Part shown: positions 43,422 through 54,058 of the stretch, piece by piece
Layout: each line of letters opens with the position of its first letter
Position numbering within the stretch: position 1 is the first letter of the stretch
NCBI RefSeq assembly: GCF_016808335.1
Contig: NC_053139.1
Span: 17,192,782 to 17,256,781 of the forward strand
Origin: Panicum virgatum
Lineage: Eukaryota > Streptophyta > Magnoliopsida > Poales > Poaceae
Direction of reading: 5' to 3'
DNA: 64,000 nucleotides
Position numbers and translations under genes: made by a program
The notes under the pieces: model-generated
What the model was told of the DNA's origin: nothing
The model's database searches: none
Seen by the model: the letters and a program-made list of their open reading frames with translations, nothing else

Positions 43422-43432
43422 TTTTATACACG
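43422..43432 (-). promoter_or_regulatory. TATA box of GRF copy 2
   Basis: The minus strand reads GTGTATAAAAG about 80 bases before the ATG at 43345. Confidence 0.65.
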
Positions 43433-43439
43433 CAGGGCT

Positions 43440-43870
43440 GCCTGCATCGTCCAAGCACTTTGAGCACAGATATTACCTCTCACAGCTCCACAGTCGTCCA
43501 TGCTTCTGCACTCGCACGCTCCACAGCGCGCACTCATTCCACTTTAAACAACAACAGGACCTCTCACTGCTCGTACCATCAGTACTCGCACGCTCCACAG
43601 CGCTCACTGCTACCACTTTAAACACAGACACGACCTCTCGTTCCTGACTTCTACCCTCGCACGCTCAACACCGCTCACTTATCCCACTTTAAACAACGAC
43701 ACGACGTCTCATAGCTCATGACCTCAGCACTTCCATGCTCCACAGCGCTCACTGGTATCCCATCGAGCATACTATCGCACTAACCTAATCGTCGTACTGT
43801 CACTGCATCGACCTACTCGTGATTATTGCACTGCCCTGACACATCCCATCGCCCGGAACACTACACGGCA
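43440..43870. repeat. ~75-bp minisatellite upstream of GRF copy 2
   Basis: About four imperfect copies of a unit with CTCGCACGCTCCACAGCGCT, CCACTTTAAAC and ACGACCTCTC. The same array with about three units lies upstream of GRF copy 3 (44895-45260). Confidence 0.8.
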
Positions 43871-44072
43871 CCGGCCTAATCGTCACAATGTAAACCATAG
43901 GAATTACATCATAATACAACGTTAATGAAATACACAGCAGACATGCAGTGGCATGGCAGAACCCGTTGCAACTACGGTAAACAGATTCTGATCTAAGCTA
44001 ACATGCCTTAGGTAATTTAAAAAAAAACACAACAAATACAACGATGCAGCATGTCACTAGCACTAGGTAGTC

Positions 44073-44779
44073 CTAATAGTCGTACCCCCACGTAGCAAAC
44101 TGCGTTGAGCCTTCTCCACAGTATCCACCCATTGCAGGTGGTGCAGGCGGTGGTGCCGGAGGGGCAGGGCCCTTCTTCTTGTGACAAGGGCAGTTGCAGT
44201 AAGGAATAGTGCATGGTTCATCTTGTGAAGCGGCAGCATTGCTGGTATCATCATCTTTGTCGTCTTTGTTACCCTCGCTCACTTCCTCGTAATTGTTCAC
44301 CTTGCACTCTAGATCAAAGATCTTTATCTGGAGGTACTCGATGAACTCCTGAACTGAATCAATTGGTGCAGGATCGACCCACCTGGTAAAACCACAGTTT
44401 TCTGGAGCATCTGAAGACTGCAAAACAAATTTCATGTAAGGTGTCTTAATGAAGATAAAGAAATAAAACAACCGAGTATTACCCATGCGTGTGGGCATTT
44501 GAAGAAACGCCGACCGTCATCCATCCCGTCGGTGCACATCTGCACTAAGCAGTCCTCACCATGTCTGCATTTTGGCCACGGTTCTCTACGGTTATCATAT
44601 TGTCGAAGAGGAGTTTCATTGGTAAATTCACTCTTGTGCTGTGGCGGAAACTCAAACACTGGTTCCGGAAAGGAATCAGGTCCAAGAGGCCCCTCCCATA
44701 TTATGGGGTCTCCCTGTCTTCCCCCTTTTCCTTTCCCAAAACCATAGTAATTCTTCCCGCTAGACCCACCTCCAGACAT
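44073..44779 (-). CDS. GRF-type zinc-finger protein copy 3 in MULE, 213 aa, intact
   Basis: Exon 1 runs 44779-44483 (99 codons, ATG) and exon 2 44417-44073 (114 codons plus stop), with TGG|GTAATA donor and TTTTGCAG acceptor in phase 0. The junction completes a GRF finger: WPKCRHGEDCLVQM, GRRFFKCPHAW, then CGFTRWVDP. The N-terminus is Gly-rich. Downstream are a short coiled coil (EFIEYLQIKIFDLECKVN), an acidic stretch and a Cys/His- and Pro-rich tail (CNCPCHKKKGPAPP). A TATA box sits about 60 bases upstream. No stops or shifts are seen. Confidence 0.78.
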
Positions 44780-44837
44780 TGGGTATACAATGAGATTTGG
44801 TGTTTGAGTGCTGCTGGGAGTTCACAAACTTCGGAGT

Positions 44838-44847
44838 ATTTATAGAC
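44838..44847 (-). promoter_or_regulatory. TATA box of GRF copy 3
   Basis: The minus strand reads CTATAAATAC about 60 bases before the ATG at 44779. Confidence 0.65.
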
Positions 44848-44889
44848 GCACAAAGGTCTGATACCTGGAGTGTGGAGTGTAAATGCACA

Positions 44890-45300
44890 TGAAAAGCCTA
44901 CAGTACTCGCACGCTCCACAGCGCTCACTCCTACCACTTTAAACACGGACACGACCTCTCGTTGCTCTTGACTTGTACCCTCGCACGCTCAACACTGCTC
45001 ACTCCTCCCACTTTAAACAACGACATGACGTCTCACTGCTCATGACTTCAGCACTTGCACGCTCCATAGCGCTCACTGGTATCGCATCGAGCGTATTATC
45101 GCACGAACCCAATCATCGTACTGTCGCTGCATCGACCTACTCGTGATTATTGCACTGCCCCGACACATCCCATCGCCCGGAACACTGCACGGCACCGGCC
45201 TAATCATCATAATTTCACTGCACGGACACATACCATCACCTGAAACACTGCACCGGCCTACTCATCATAATGATACGTAATGGACACATCCAATCATAGT
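44890..45300. repeat. Minisatellite upstream of GRF copy 3, duplicate of 43440-43870
   Basis: Three imperfect ~75-bp units and the following CATCGACCTACTCGTGATTA segment match the region upstream of GRF copy 2. The two genes with their 5' regions are therefore a tandem duplication of about 1.3-1.4 kb. Confidence 0.82.
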
Positions 45301-45363
45301 CTGCACAGGCCTACATAACATAGTATGATGGAACAAAGTAATTAACAAGCTACAACCTGTAAA

Positions 45364-48169
45364 CTAGATGCGTCCGCGCTTGCCCCCTCTCCTCCTGCCA
45401 CGTCGCTCTGCAGCCTGGCCCGCCCTAGTGTGGTGCTACGAGTACGTCAGTGGATCCGGCGGGATGGTCTCGCGAGTGGACCGATGACCCTGCTCAGGAA
45501 TAGGCGTCTGCTCCACCTGACTGCAGTCCTGCGTCGCGAGTGGGGCACCCCCAGCTGTGAAGTGCCAACGACCTCCTGCGTCGGTGCAGAAGAGAAGAAC
45601 GTGTTCACCCACTCTATCTTCGCGAGGTCGTCCACCTCATGAATCTCCTCATCATCGTCTGTCCCTCCCACCTGCCGGTACTCTGATTCACAAACATCCA
45701 TCCATCAATGTTCAATTAAGTATGTACTTGTTATCGCAAATTAACAACTCATCTTAGACATACCTAAATCGTGTATTGGACGACGAAGAGACGAAGATCC
45801 GGCGCCGTACGGATCTATCGATGGAAACAACGACGAGCCGGACGCTACACGAATAAGAAGTACAAGTTAATGAATAAAGTTTTACATGATACGGTATTGT
45901 AAGTGACACGAGGTTAGAGTACGATTTACCTGCCGAGTACAAATGTGCCGGCCGCGGCACGTACGTGGGCCGAACTGCAGAACCCGAAGGTGTCGCCATC
46001 ATGTCAGGTGGCGGTGGCAGTGGACCTGACTGTGCCGTGGGTGCAGACCGTCGTGACGATGGACCGGGCACAGGCACCAGCCCCGAACTGCGAGGTGGGA
46101 GGAAGGTGTCGTCCTCACGATAGGTCACGGCTCGTCGAAACCGCCTACACATGTCGACGATCTTCTCCAGCGTGCTCTGGTGCTGCACGGGCGTCATGTC
46201 ATGGTACTGGCCCATACTCGACGAAGCCTCAGACTCAATCGCTCGTATGACATCGTACTGAACCGAGAAAGTAGTAACATCATATGCAACCAGTTTTGTA
46301 GACTGCAAAATCAATCAGAGAAACATACCGCTGTGGCGAAGTTCTGGTCTCGAACTACGGTGTACGTCTCGGACACCCTTGCGGCCTCGATCCGAGCATC
46401 TGGTGGAACGAGCACGACACGTGTGCGCGTCCTCGCCAAGTACCACCGTAGGTAGTCCGCGAACGCCTCGTCGCTGTGCGGCCGATCCTCGAAAACGACG
46501 TCGTCGAGGGCCGCGGTCCAAGAGTCGACGTAAGGACGGACCTTGTCGGCCCACAGCGAGCCTGGTGGCTGGCCCTGACGTGTCCACCTATAATAGAAAG
46601 CTTGAGCGATTCAATGCTAAATGGTAGGTTATAAAATAAGATGAATTATTAACAGAACTATTTATTCGGTACCTGTGGATGTGGGCCTCCGCTGAGTGCA
46701 CCATCGGGACCGGGTTCTGCTGGTAGATACCGAACTGCCTCATGACCCGGTTCACGTGGTACTCCTCGATGTGGATGTCGTAAAGGATCGGCTTCCTCGT
46801 CATCCAGTACTCGTGATCTCGCAGGCATAAGGACGAAAGACCGCTCGGTGCCCGGGCGTAAATGTCGGCTGCAGTGTACGGAGTCCACCTCACGTCCGTG
46901 TCGACAAGAGCATCAAACTGTCCCACGAAGTCTTGGTACGACTTCCTCGTCTACACGCCGACCCAAGAAGGCTGCATAATGAGAAAATATGTTAACCGCT
47001 AAATCGTACAGTTTTGAAGGTATGTAATAATAAGTAAAACAAACGATGCAACATACCCTCCTGAGGCACCACAACGAACCCATCGTAGGTCTGTCGACGT
47101 CGTCGTGGTCTGCGGACAGCTGGACGTACGGCTCGAAGTCCATCTCTGGCCTACCGACGGGAAAGCGCTCGTACGACTAGAGCTGTAACAGTAAAGGACA
47201 CCCAACAAAAATGGGCTCCTCTGCTGAGACCTTCATCACGCCGGTGCAAAGACCCCTGTAACTCGCAGCCAAAACGGCAATACCCCAGCTGAACTATGGG
47301 ACCTCGTGAAGTAGAGCATCAGCTATCGACCTCGCCAAAGGAATGAGCTGTTTGGGGCACGAGTCACCCTGTGAGCTGCAGAACATGACCCAGCCGAACA
47401 GCCACAGTAAGTAGGCCTCGAAGTGCCTGGCAACCGTAAAGTCATCTGCGTCTGCCCTCATGTAGTCCGCCTTCAAAATGGTACGAGTCGTCAATGCAAA
47501 TACGTATGAATATAAGTACGGAAAGATTCAACATTTATGTACTCACACTAAACTGTAGGAGCCACCTCTTTGTCGGTCCGTGTGCGTGGTTCGCAGGCAA
47601 GGGCCGGTACGGCAACGCTAGCTCGTTACGCTGAACCCCGGCGAAGCGAGCCAAAAGGTCGTCGCGCCACGAGAGTCCCACGTCCTCTGCACCCACGGCT
47701 CGTCCAGCACACGGCAAGCCTAGAAGCATCGCCACGTCCTGAAGAGTAGGGGTCATCTCACCGACCGGGAGGTGAAACGTGTGCGTCTCCGGACGCCAAC
47801 GGTCGAGAAGTGCTGCGAGGAGAGACATGTCGAACTGAAACCGTGGAGCCCTGTCCCTAGGTCGATGTGCAGGGTCGGCTATATCTCCCTCCACAAGTCG
47901 CGCAATCGGGAGAAGACCTGAAGCGCGTAGCCTGCATCGCGAAAATGAAACATCAAGTTAGAACAAACGATTACGAAAACAATTAAAATATGTGACAAAT
48001 GTAACCCGTACCTAGGAACCCAGCGACGGTGTATCGGCATCGTCGACATGGGCACACGTGACCGAAACATCCCTAAGCTTATGCCACGGACCGCAGACAT
48101 GTATGACCGGTGGCGCTTGTCGACGAGAGCATCGAGCAACTCAGGGGTGGCTCCTTCCTCGTGCGCCAT
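45364..48169 (-). pseudogene. Plant mobile domain (PMD) gene in the MULE, with in-frame stops
   Basis: I read about eight exons with matching phases: 48169-48012, 47931-47547, 47470-47057, 46971-46673, 46587-46329, 46257-45930 and two short ones. The product has the PMD (MAIN/MAIL-type) core: DRWRPETHTFHLP, GEMTPTLQDVAMLLGLPC, a second block HFEAYLLWLFGWVMFC, and WTPYTAADIYARAP. The C-terminus is low-complexity and basic, ending near 45364 after a frame change. TAG codons at 47294-47296, 47177-47179 and 46951-46953 interrupt it, each at a position consistent with a single C-to-T or G-to-A change. PMD proteins occur in plants both as silencing factors and inside MULEs and gypsy elements; the element-borne role is not established. 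Confidence 0.85.
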
Positions 48170-48499
48170 ACCTCTATAATAAGATTTATTAGAAAAAATT
48201 TCAGAACATAAATAACAATATTAAGCATAATAACATTAAGTAATACAACAAATACTTAATAAAATACTAAATAAAACATAACGTAATAAACTAATAAATG
48301 ATGCACAACAAATTACATATCATATAACTTCAATTTCCAATTACAGCAACAAAGTTGAACATACGTTTGCGGCACACATTACAACAAATATTCGTACTGC
48401 AAGACGAAATCAGTTTACGACATATTAGTTCTTAATATTACATAATTTAACATCGAACATGATTCAATAGCGAATGACACAGATGACAATCGTCATCGA

Positions 48500-51219
48500 T
48501 CACATTAGGCCATCGTTGTTCGGACGGCGGCCACGACGACCCGTTGCCTGCGTTGCCGGATTTGGAGCAGCTTCTGATGGGCCCGCTCCATCTGCGCGGC
48601 CACCATAACTCAATGCCGTACAATCCTTGTACGTATGACCCGTCTCATGGCACTTCGAGCAGAGGCGGACGTCTCGACCAGCCTCCGATCGATCCATGTT
48701 ATTTCTAATGCGTTTCTTCTTGCGTCGGCCCACCCCTTGAAACATTTCTGGATCTGGATCCGGAATGTAAGTTGCATTGTGTTCAGGATCAGTTATGAAG
48801 TCTCCTAGGATGCGGAACCCATAAATCTCGTGCCTCTAAGTCATCCAAATAGTTTCCTTCATGAAGTAATTTGAGACATACATACGAGGCTGTAGTCCAG
48901 CAGCTTCAAAACATGCAGCAATGACATGTGTGCACGACATGTGCAGCAGTTTTGGCTTATGACATGAGCAAATACAAGCATCAGGACGGAGAACACACTC
49001 CTGCACATGCTTCTCACGCCGGCCCCCCATTCGGCCTTTGTCCCTACACATCACCTCATACCGACGTTCCATAGAGCCAACTGGAGTCACCCGATGTAAA
49101 CGGGCCTTTTTGAAAGCTGCCTCCATATACTCTGTAACCTTGTATCCGTAAATTTTGCGATTATCGACCATATCTTTCTGTGCCACAGCGTAACGGTCCC
49201 TAAAGTACTCGCAAGTGCGATACAAGAAGAACTCCACGATCCCAACAAGTGGCAATGATCTTACACCACGCAACACCCAATTGTATACCTCGGCTAGGTT
49301 CGTAGTCATTAAACCGTACCTAGCACCTCCTTCATCAAACAGTAAAGCCCATTCCTCTTTTGGTTCGTGCTCAATCCACTCCGAGAATGTCTTAATTGCC
49401 CTTCTCCTTTTGCACCTGACATTCGGACTGTCCAAGCCCACGTCTTCAAGTGAGACCTGGTCGTCCTCCTCTGTATTGACTGATCTCTTCGCTAGCTCCG
49501 CCGTTTGCTTTTTTGTTAGCTCATCCAATTTTTTCCATAGGAAGTTGAATTTCCTTTCCTGATTCTGGCTGCATAACCACTTGAACAGCTTCATAAGGGT
49601 TTTGTTCTTGAACTGGCTATGAAAGTTTGCCCCCATATGCCTCATGCACCACCTACTCTTTAGGTCCGGCCAAAGTGCAGTCCTACTACGCTCAGTAGAA
49701 CCATTCTGTATGTCATCGATTGCTTGTAATATACCCTTGTGCTGATCATGAATCAAACACACATTCTCTACATCTTTGACAATCATCTGCTTCACCCTCT
49801 GCAAAAACCAATACCAAGTATCCCCTGATTCTTTCTCCACAAAGTCAATTGCCAAAGGCAATAATTGTCTGTTACCATCAGCTGCAACAGCTATGAGGAT
49901 TGTGCCTTTATACCTTCCTGTAAAAAATATCCCATCTATACAAATGACTGGCCGGCAGTGCGGAAACGTCTCAATGCAAGCGCCCAAGGCCAAGAACGAC
50001 CGTTGGAGTACCTGCTTTCCAGGCTTCTGGGCACATGGATACATTTTCAAGTCGTAGTAGCTACCAGGATTTCTAAGACATATAGTGTGCAGCAATGCCG
50101 GCATATTGTGATACGAAGCTTCATACGTCCCCCACCTCATCTGCAGCGCTTTCTGTTTCACTCTGTAAGCTTTGTTATAGCTAATTTTATATTTAAACTC
50201 ATCTTCAACAGCACAAATGATTGACATAGGTTCATAACTAGGATTGTCCACGATCAAAGGGTACATGTAGTTCGCTATGAAACCTGCACTGAGGTTGCGG
50301 TGCTGTGGTTCTAATTGCTCAAGCCGGCATGTGTGCTCCACAATTTTTTTGACCTCCCAGAAATCCTGCCACTTGCCCATAGAAGCATACACCCTAAAAG
50401 GACATTTGTTTCTCACACAACGCACGTCATATGTTCTCGGACTGCTCTTGACAACTTTGAACTGTCTTTGCAAAGAGAGAGTCGACCAACGTTTTATAGC
50501 TTCCTTCATATTGTCACTGTTGGCATACACCAAACCGATGCATACTTCATTTTGGCTGTACTCCCAAGGGACCGCTTCACTTTCATTTACACTTAATTTT
50601 GAAAAATCATACCCGGACCAGTTGTGTGGGACATGATAATCATTGTCGTCATCATCATCATCATCCGAGGAGTCATCATTCATTGCATTGTGCTGTTGTT
50701 CACCCTCCCTCTGAAACTCTTCAACTATCTCTGGAATGTTTTCCCCTTCATCAGCCTGACCAGTTGCTTGACGAGGTTCGTGTACAGCATGTCTATCATC
50801 TTCTAAAATCTCGAGTTCACCACCTTCTTCATGAGCTTCATGCATCGTTTCGGTTTCTTCCGATACTATATCTCACTGCCCTTCATGATCTCCACCCGCT
50901 TCAGTTCTAAAACTAATCTTCTTGAATGCTTGAACAAACAACACAAGCGGTAAGCCTCGGCTACTACTTATATTGACATAGTTCCTCCAGTTTTGCGTCC
51001 CTTCAAGCGGCAATAACTCCCAAAATATTGGTTCCCTTCGACTGACCACTGCCATGACAGAGATCTCATGTTCATCTCGACTAAGGCCAAAAGCTTTAAA
51101 TAGCCAATTGGATATTGAAATCCAAGTCCTCTCTCTAGCTCGGGGTACTTTTTTTGTGATCGAGCTAAACTCTGACAAATCTACCCCTTCAGAACCATAT
51201 CTAACTTCTCATGATCCAT
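48500..51219 (-). pseudogene. mudrA: MULE transposase (MudrA-like), two nonsense codons and uncertain start
   Basis: The 669-codon core (50845-48836) carries the MuDR N-terminal DNA-binding region (CVRNKCPFRVYASMGKW), the DDE-type core (VICIDGIFFTGRYKGTILIA, VCLIHDQHKGI, RWCMRHMGANF) and a SWIM finger (CICSCHKPKLLHMSCTHV). In the same frame, TGA at 50873-50875 separates an N-terminal extension reaching 51178. There the frame opens at TTG; an ATG near 51219 would need a one-base shift. TAG at 48836-48838 separates the tail, which has a CCHC knuckle (CSKCHETGHTYKDC, to 48500). The protein would cut and join the MULE ends. The stops imply an inactive copy. Confidence 0.9.
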
Positions 51220-51837
51220 AAAACACTTGAAAATACAAATCATCTGACATGCCTGCCAATATTTACGACAATAATTACTCGTCCTTAGAATTTAATCAAC
51301 GCTAAAAATTATTTCTGCTATTTTTACATCTATCTTAATTGTTTCTCTACAATTTCTATTACTGACATATATTCATAGGTTTTCTATGTAATATAATATC
51401 AATTAATAATATTTTTATGAGACTAATATGTCTGTTTGAACTCATTAATATTTTCAATTATATTCGTATGTAAACTAATATTTTCAATTTCATGTTCTAC
51501 GATTTTATATTAAAAACAATTATATGTAAATCACTAATATTTATTAAAATTATTTCTACACCTAAAACTATATCTAAATCACTAATATTTCTAATACTAA
51601 TCTACCAATTTTTATTAATAAAACTAAATTTTAAAATATACCTGACACGAGTAGTCTTGCGACGCAAGGTGGCGACCGCGCGGGGGCCAGGCGCAGGCCA
51701 CCGCGCGCGGGGGCCAGGCGGCCGGGGGCGGCGGCGCAGGGGTGCGAGCGGCGCAGGGGGGGCGGGCGGGCGGGCGGCGGCGCGGGGGGGGGGGGGGCGG
51801 GCGGCGGCGCGGGGGGAGCCGCGCGGGGATTTAAGTG
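51220..51837. other. MULE transposase upstream region
   Basis: An AT-rich stretch (51220-51640) and a very GC-rich one (51660-51835) lie between the transposase and the right terminal array. They probably hold the promoter, 5'-untranslated exon and an intron. No coding sequence is supported. Confidence 0.45.
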
Positions 51838-52135
51838 GGGAGTCTTACCGCCGGTTGGTCCAACGGTAAGTACTTACCGCCGGCTCATCCGGCGGTAAGT
51901 GCCAGCTACCGCCGTTTCAACCGGCGGTAGGTTCCCGGCCTACCAAGGCCCATCGGCCGGCCTCCTACCGCTGGTTGGTCCGGCGAAACACTGTCAGGCG
52001 GGCCCTACCGCCGGTTCATCCGGCGGTATCTCCTTACCGCCAAACGAATCGGCGGCAGGGTGACATATTTGCAAAAAAATATAACGACATTTATTTTTGA
52101 TAAATAGAAAAAAATATATAAAAATAAAAAAACTC
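51838..52135. repeat. Right terminal inverted repeat and subterminal array of the MULE
   Basis: At least six inverted CCGGCGGTA/TACCGCCGG copies end in the T-rich terminus that mirrors 41089-41150. Confidence 0.88.
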
Positions 52136-52144
52136 GAAAGAAAC

Positions 52145-52520
52145 CCTAGTAGGCCTGCCCGGGCCTTCAAAAGTGGTAATGGTAGATGGGTCGGGTGGGC
52201 TTATTGTCTAAAAGGCCGTGGGATGGGCCCAAAACGATGTTCCACGCGCCACGGCCCAAAATGCTCGTGTGCGCTGGGGCCCGTGGACTGAAACTGACGC
52301 CTTTTACTTTAGTTTTAAAGCTTGGCATGAGCTTGAGCAGGATAGATTGAGTTGGGGAACAAAATGGACCTCTAATTTTTTCTCCTGCACATGTTGCTTG
52401 TATATGCACATATATAATAACTTTATTAACCACTAAGATAAGACCACTAAATTATATTTACCAACCAGACAGATATCTATTCTACAAACGATTTATTTGC
52501 CAGCAAGCTATGGCATTTAT
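52145..52520. other. Gene-free stretch between MULE and carboxylesterase remnant
   Basis: The first bases may continue the LINE fragment cut by the MULE. The rest shows no recognisable feature. Confidence 0.35.
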
Positions 52521-52838
52521 CAGTCAGTCCCCATCAGTAGCATCACTAGCAGTGAAGAATGCGACGACGCGGTCCATGAGCGCGGCGACGGCGCGATCGG
52601 AGGCGGGCTTGGCAAGGAAGAAGACGTGCTCTTCTCCCTCCGACTCGAACCACTCGGCGGCGCCGCCCCCACCCGCTCGCCGCGAGCGCCTCTTAGTAGG
52701 CCCTGCACCTCGGCGTCCCCAGGTCTTTCTCCGCCGCGCACACCAGCACCCTCCTCCCGGCATCTTCCGCAAGCCGCTCGCCGAAGGAAGCGCCAGCGGG
52801 TTCATCCGCAGGTCGTCCGCGCCGTCCGCCGCCGCCGG

Positions 52839-53388
52839 CACTACTAGAAAACAAGCCTTACGTCCACCCCAAAAGTACCGGTATAGGTACCGGTTCATCT
52901 CCATACCAATACTTTTGGGGTGGATGGAATTTATGAATGAGCCTTAGGTACCGGTTGGTATTATTAACCGGTACCTAAGGCTCTTCATAGGTACCGGGTG
53001 CTAACTTTTATATTTAGTACCGGGTGGTACCACCAACCGGTACCTATAGACGAGCCTTAGGTACCGATTGGTGTTACCAACCAGTACCTTAGTAGCCATA
53101 GGTATCGGGTGGTACCACCAACCGGTACCTTAGGCTCATCCATTGGTTATTTTAAAAGGAAAATATCTCCTTCTCGATCAGAACAACTGTGCAGCTGAGA
53201 TGGTAAAGGAGCAACATGCGAGGCTAGAGGTCGCAAGTTCAAGTCCCAACCAAAGAGAATATTTTGCGTGAATTTTGAAGGCTTAGGCACCGGTTGTTTT
53301 ACTCGGTACCAATTTGGGGGTACTGGTTCAAAAAACCGATACCAAAGGCTCCTGGTAACCGGTACCTTAAGCCGATTTTCTAGTAGTG
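52839..53388. mobile_element. Non-autonomous CACTA MITE in the carboxylesterase remnant
   Basis: The left end reads CACTACTAGAAAACAAG and the right end, reversed, CACTACTAGAAAATCGG. The target duplication is CGG on both sides. The interior consists of inverted GGTACCGGTT motifs and a tRNA-like segment, with no gene. Removing it rejoins carboxylesterase coding sequence. Confidence 0.92.
53190..53248 (+). other. tRNA-like segment with A- and B-box-like motifs in the MITE
   Basis: CAGCTGAGATGGTAAAGG resembles a pol III A box. After about 25 bases, AGAGGTCGCAAGTTCAAGTCC resembles a B box and T-arm. The spacing fits a tRNA-derived sequence, but I cannot fold a full cloverleaf, so this is a remnant or a SINE-derived piece. 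Confidence 0.35.
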
Positions 53389-54058
53389 CGGGCACAGTAC
53401 CGCCCACACCGCCCACAGCTTCACCATCGTCTCCACCCACTCCGGCGGCTCCCCGGCCACGGGCTCCCTCCTGCTGAACCCCGCGTGGAGCAGCGCCGCT
53501 CCCTCGATCGCCGCCGGCGCCAACCCATCGTCTCCACCCACTCCGGCGGCTCCCCGGCCACGGGCTCCCTCCCGCTGAACCCCGCGTGGAGCAGCGCCGC
53601 TCCCTCGATCGCCGCCACCGCTGCCGCCATTTCGTCGGTGCCGGCGGCGGCCATCATCAAGACGTTATGGGCGATGTTCCTGCCGGCGCTCTCGCCGGCG
53701 AGGAAGACACGGGCTAGGTCGCCGTGCTGAGACAGCCAGGGGTCGCCGCCGGCGACCGCCCACTCGAGCGCGCGGAGGGAGTCAGTGTACCCGGCCGGCA
53801 GCGGGTGCTCCGGCGCCAGGCGGTAGTTCACGGAGACGTGAAAAAAGAGCGGACCGGCGCGGGCGGCCAGGATGCCGAGGAACGGCTGGTACGCCGGCGC
53901 CGGCGTCGATGGTGACGTCCCTGGACGTGACGCCGGTGGCGGCGTCGAAGCCGGGCGGCACGGTGGCGGTGCCGACCAGGCGGTCGATGCGGCGGTCGCC
54001 GTAGATGCGGAAGAAGGGAGTGTCGATGATGATCTCTTTGGTGCTCCTCGGGATCCAT

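Larger units (their letters stand above)
41089..52135 (-). mobile_element. Mutator-like element (MULE) with GRF zinc-finger and plant-mobile-domain genes, 11 kb
   Basis: The termini are long inverted repeats: both ends, read inward, start GA[A/G]TTTTTT and share CAAATATGTCACCCTGCC and the TACCGCCGGATGAACCGGC motif. The 9-bp target duplication GAAAGAAAC is perfect (41080-41088 and 52136-52144), the size typical of Mutator elements. Cargo on the minus strand: transposase (51219-48500), plant-mobile-domain gene (48169-45364) and two GRF zinc-finger genes (44779-44073, 43345-42851). On the plus strand there is a third GRF-type gene (41815-42401). The transposase has two in-frame stops, so the copy is not autonomous. 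Confidence 0.95.
52521..54058 (-). pseudogene. Plant carboxylesterase (CXE-like, alpha/beta hydrolase) pseudogene
   Basis: The start ATG is at 54058. The N-terminal strand pattern (FFRIYGDRRIDR) is visible in one frame. The region that should hold the oxyanion HGG motif is missing near 53900. VNYRLAPEHPLPAGY and the nucleophile motif GESAG follow near 53690, and the C-terminal EGEEHVFFLAKP with the catalytic-type His lies near 52600. A 102-bp in-frame tandem duplication spans 53424-53627, a 550-bp CACTA MITE sits at 52839-53388, and several frame changes occur. The family hydrolyses esters, and the gibberellin receptor is a relative; this copy is clearly dead. Confidence 0.85.

Noticed and set aside
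51492..51869. 125-codon plus-strand ORF upstream of the MULE transposase
   Set aside because: Its second half is a poly-G/C stretch giving Gly/Ala/Arg runs, and its first half AT-rich noise.
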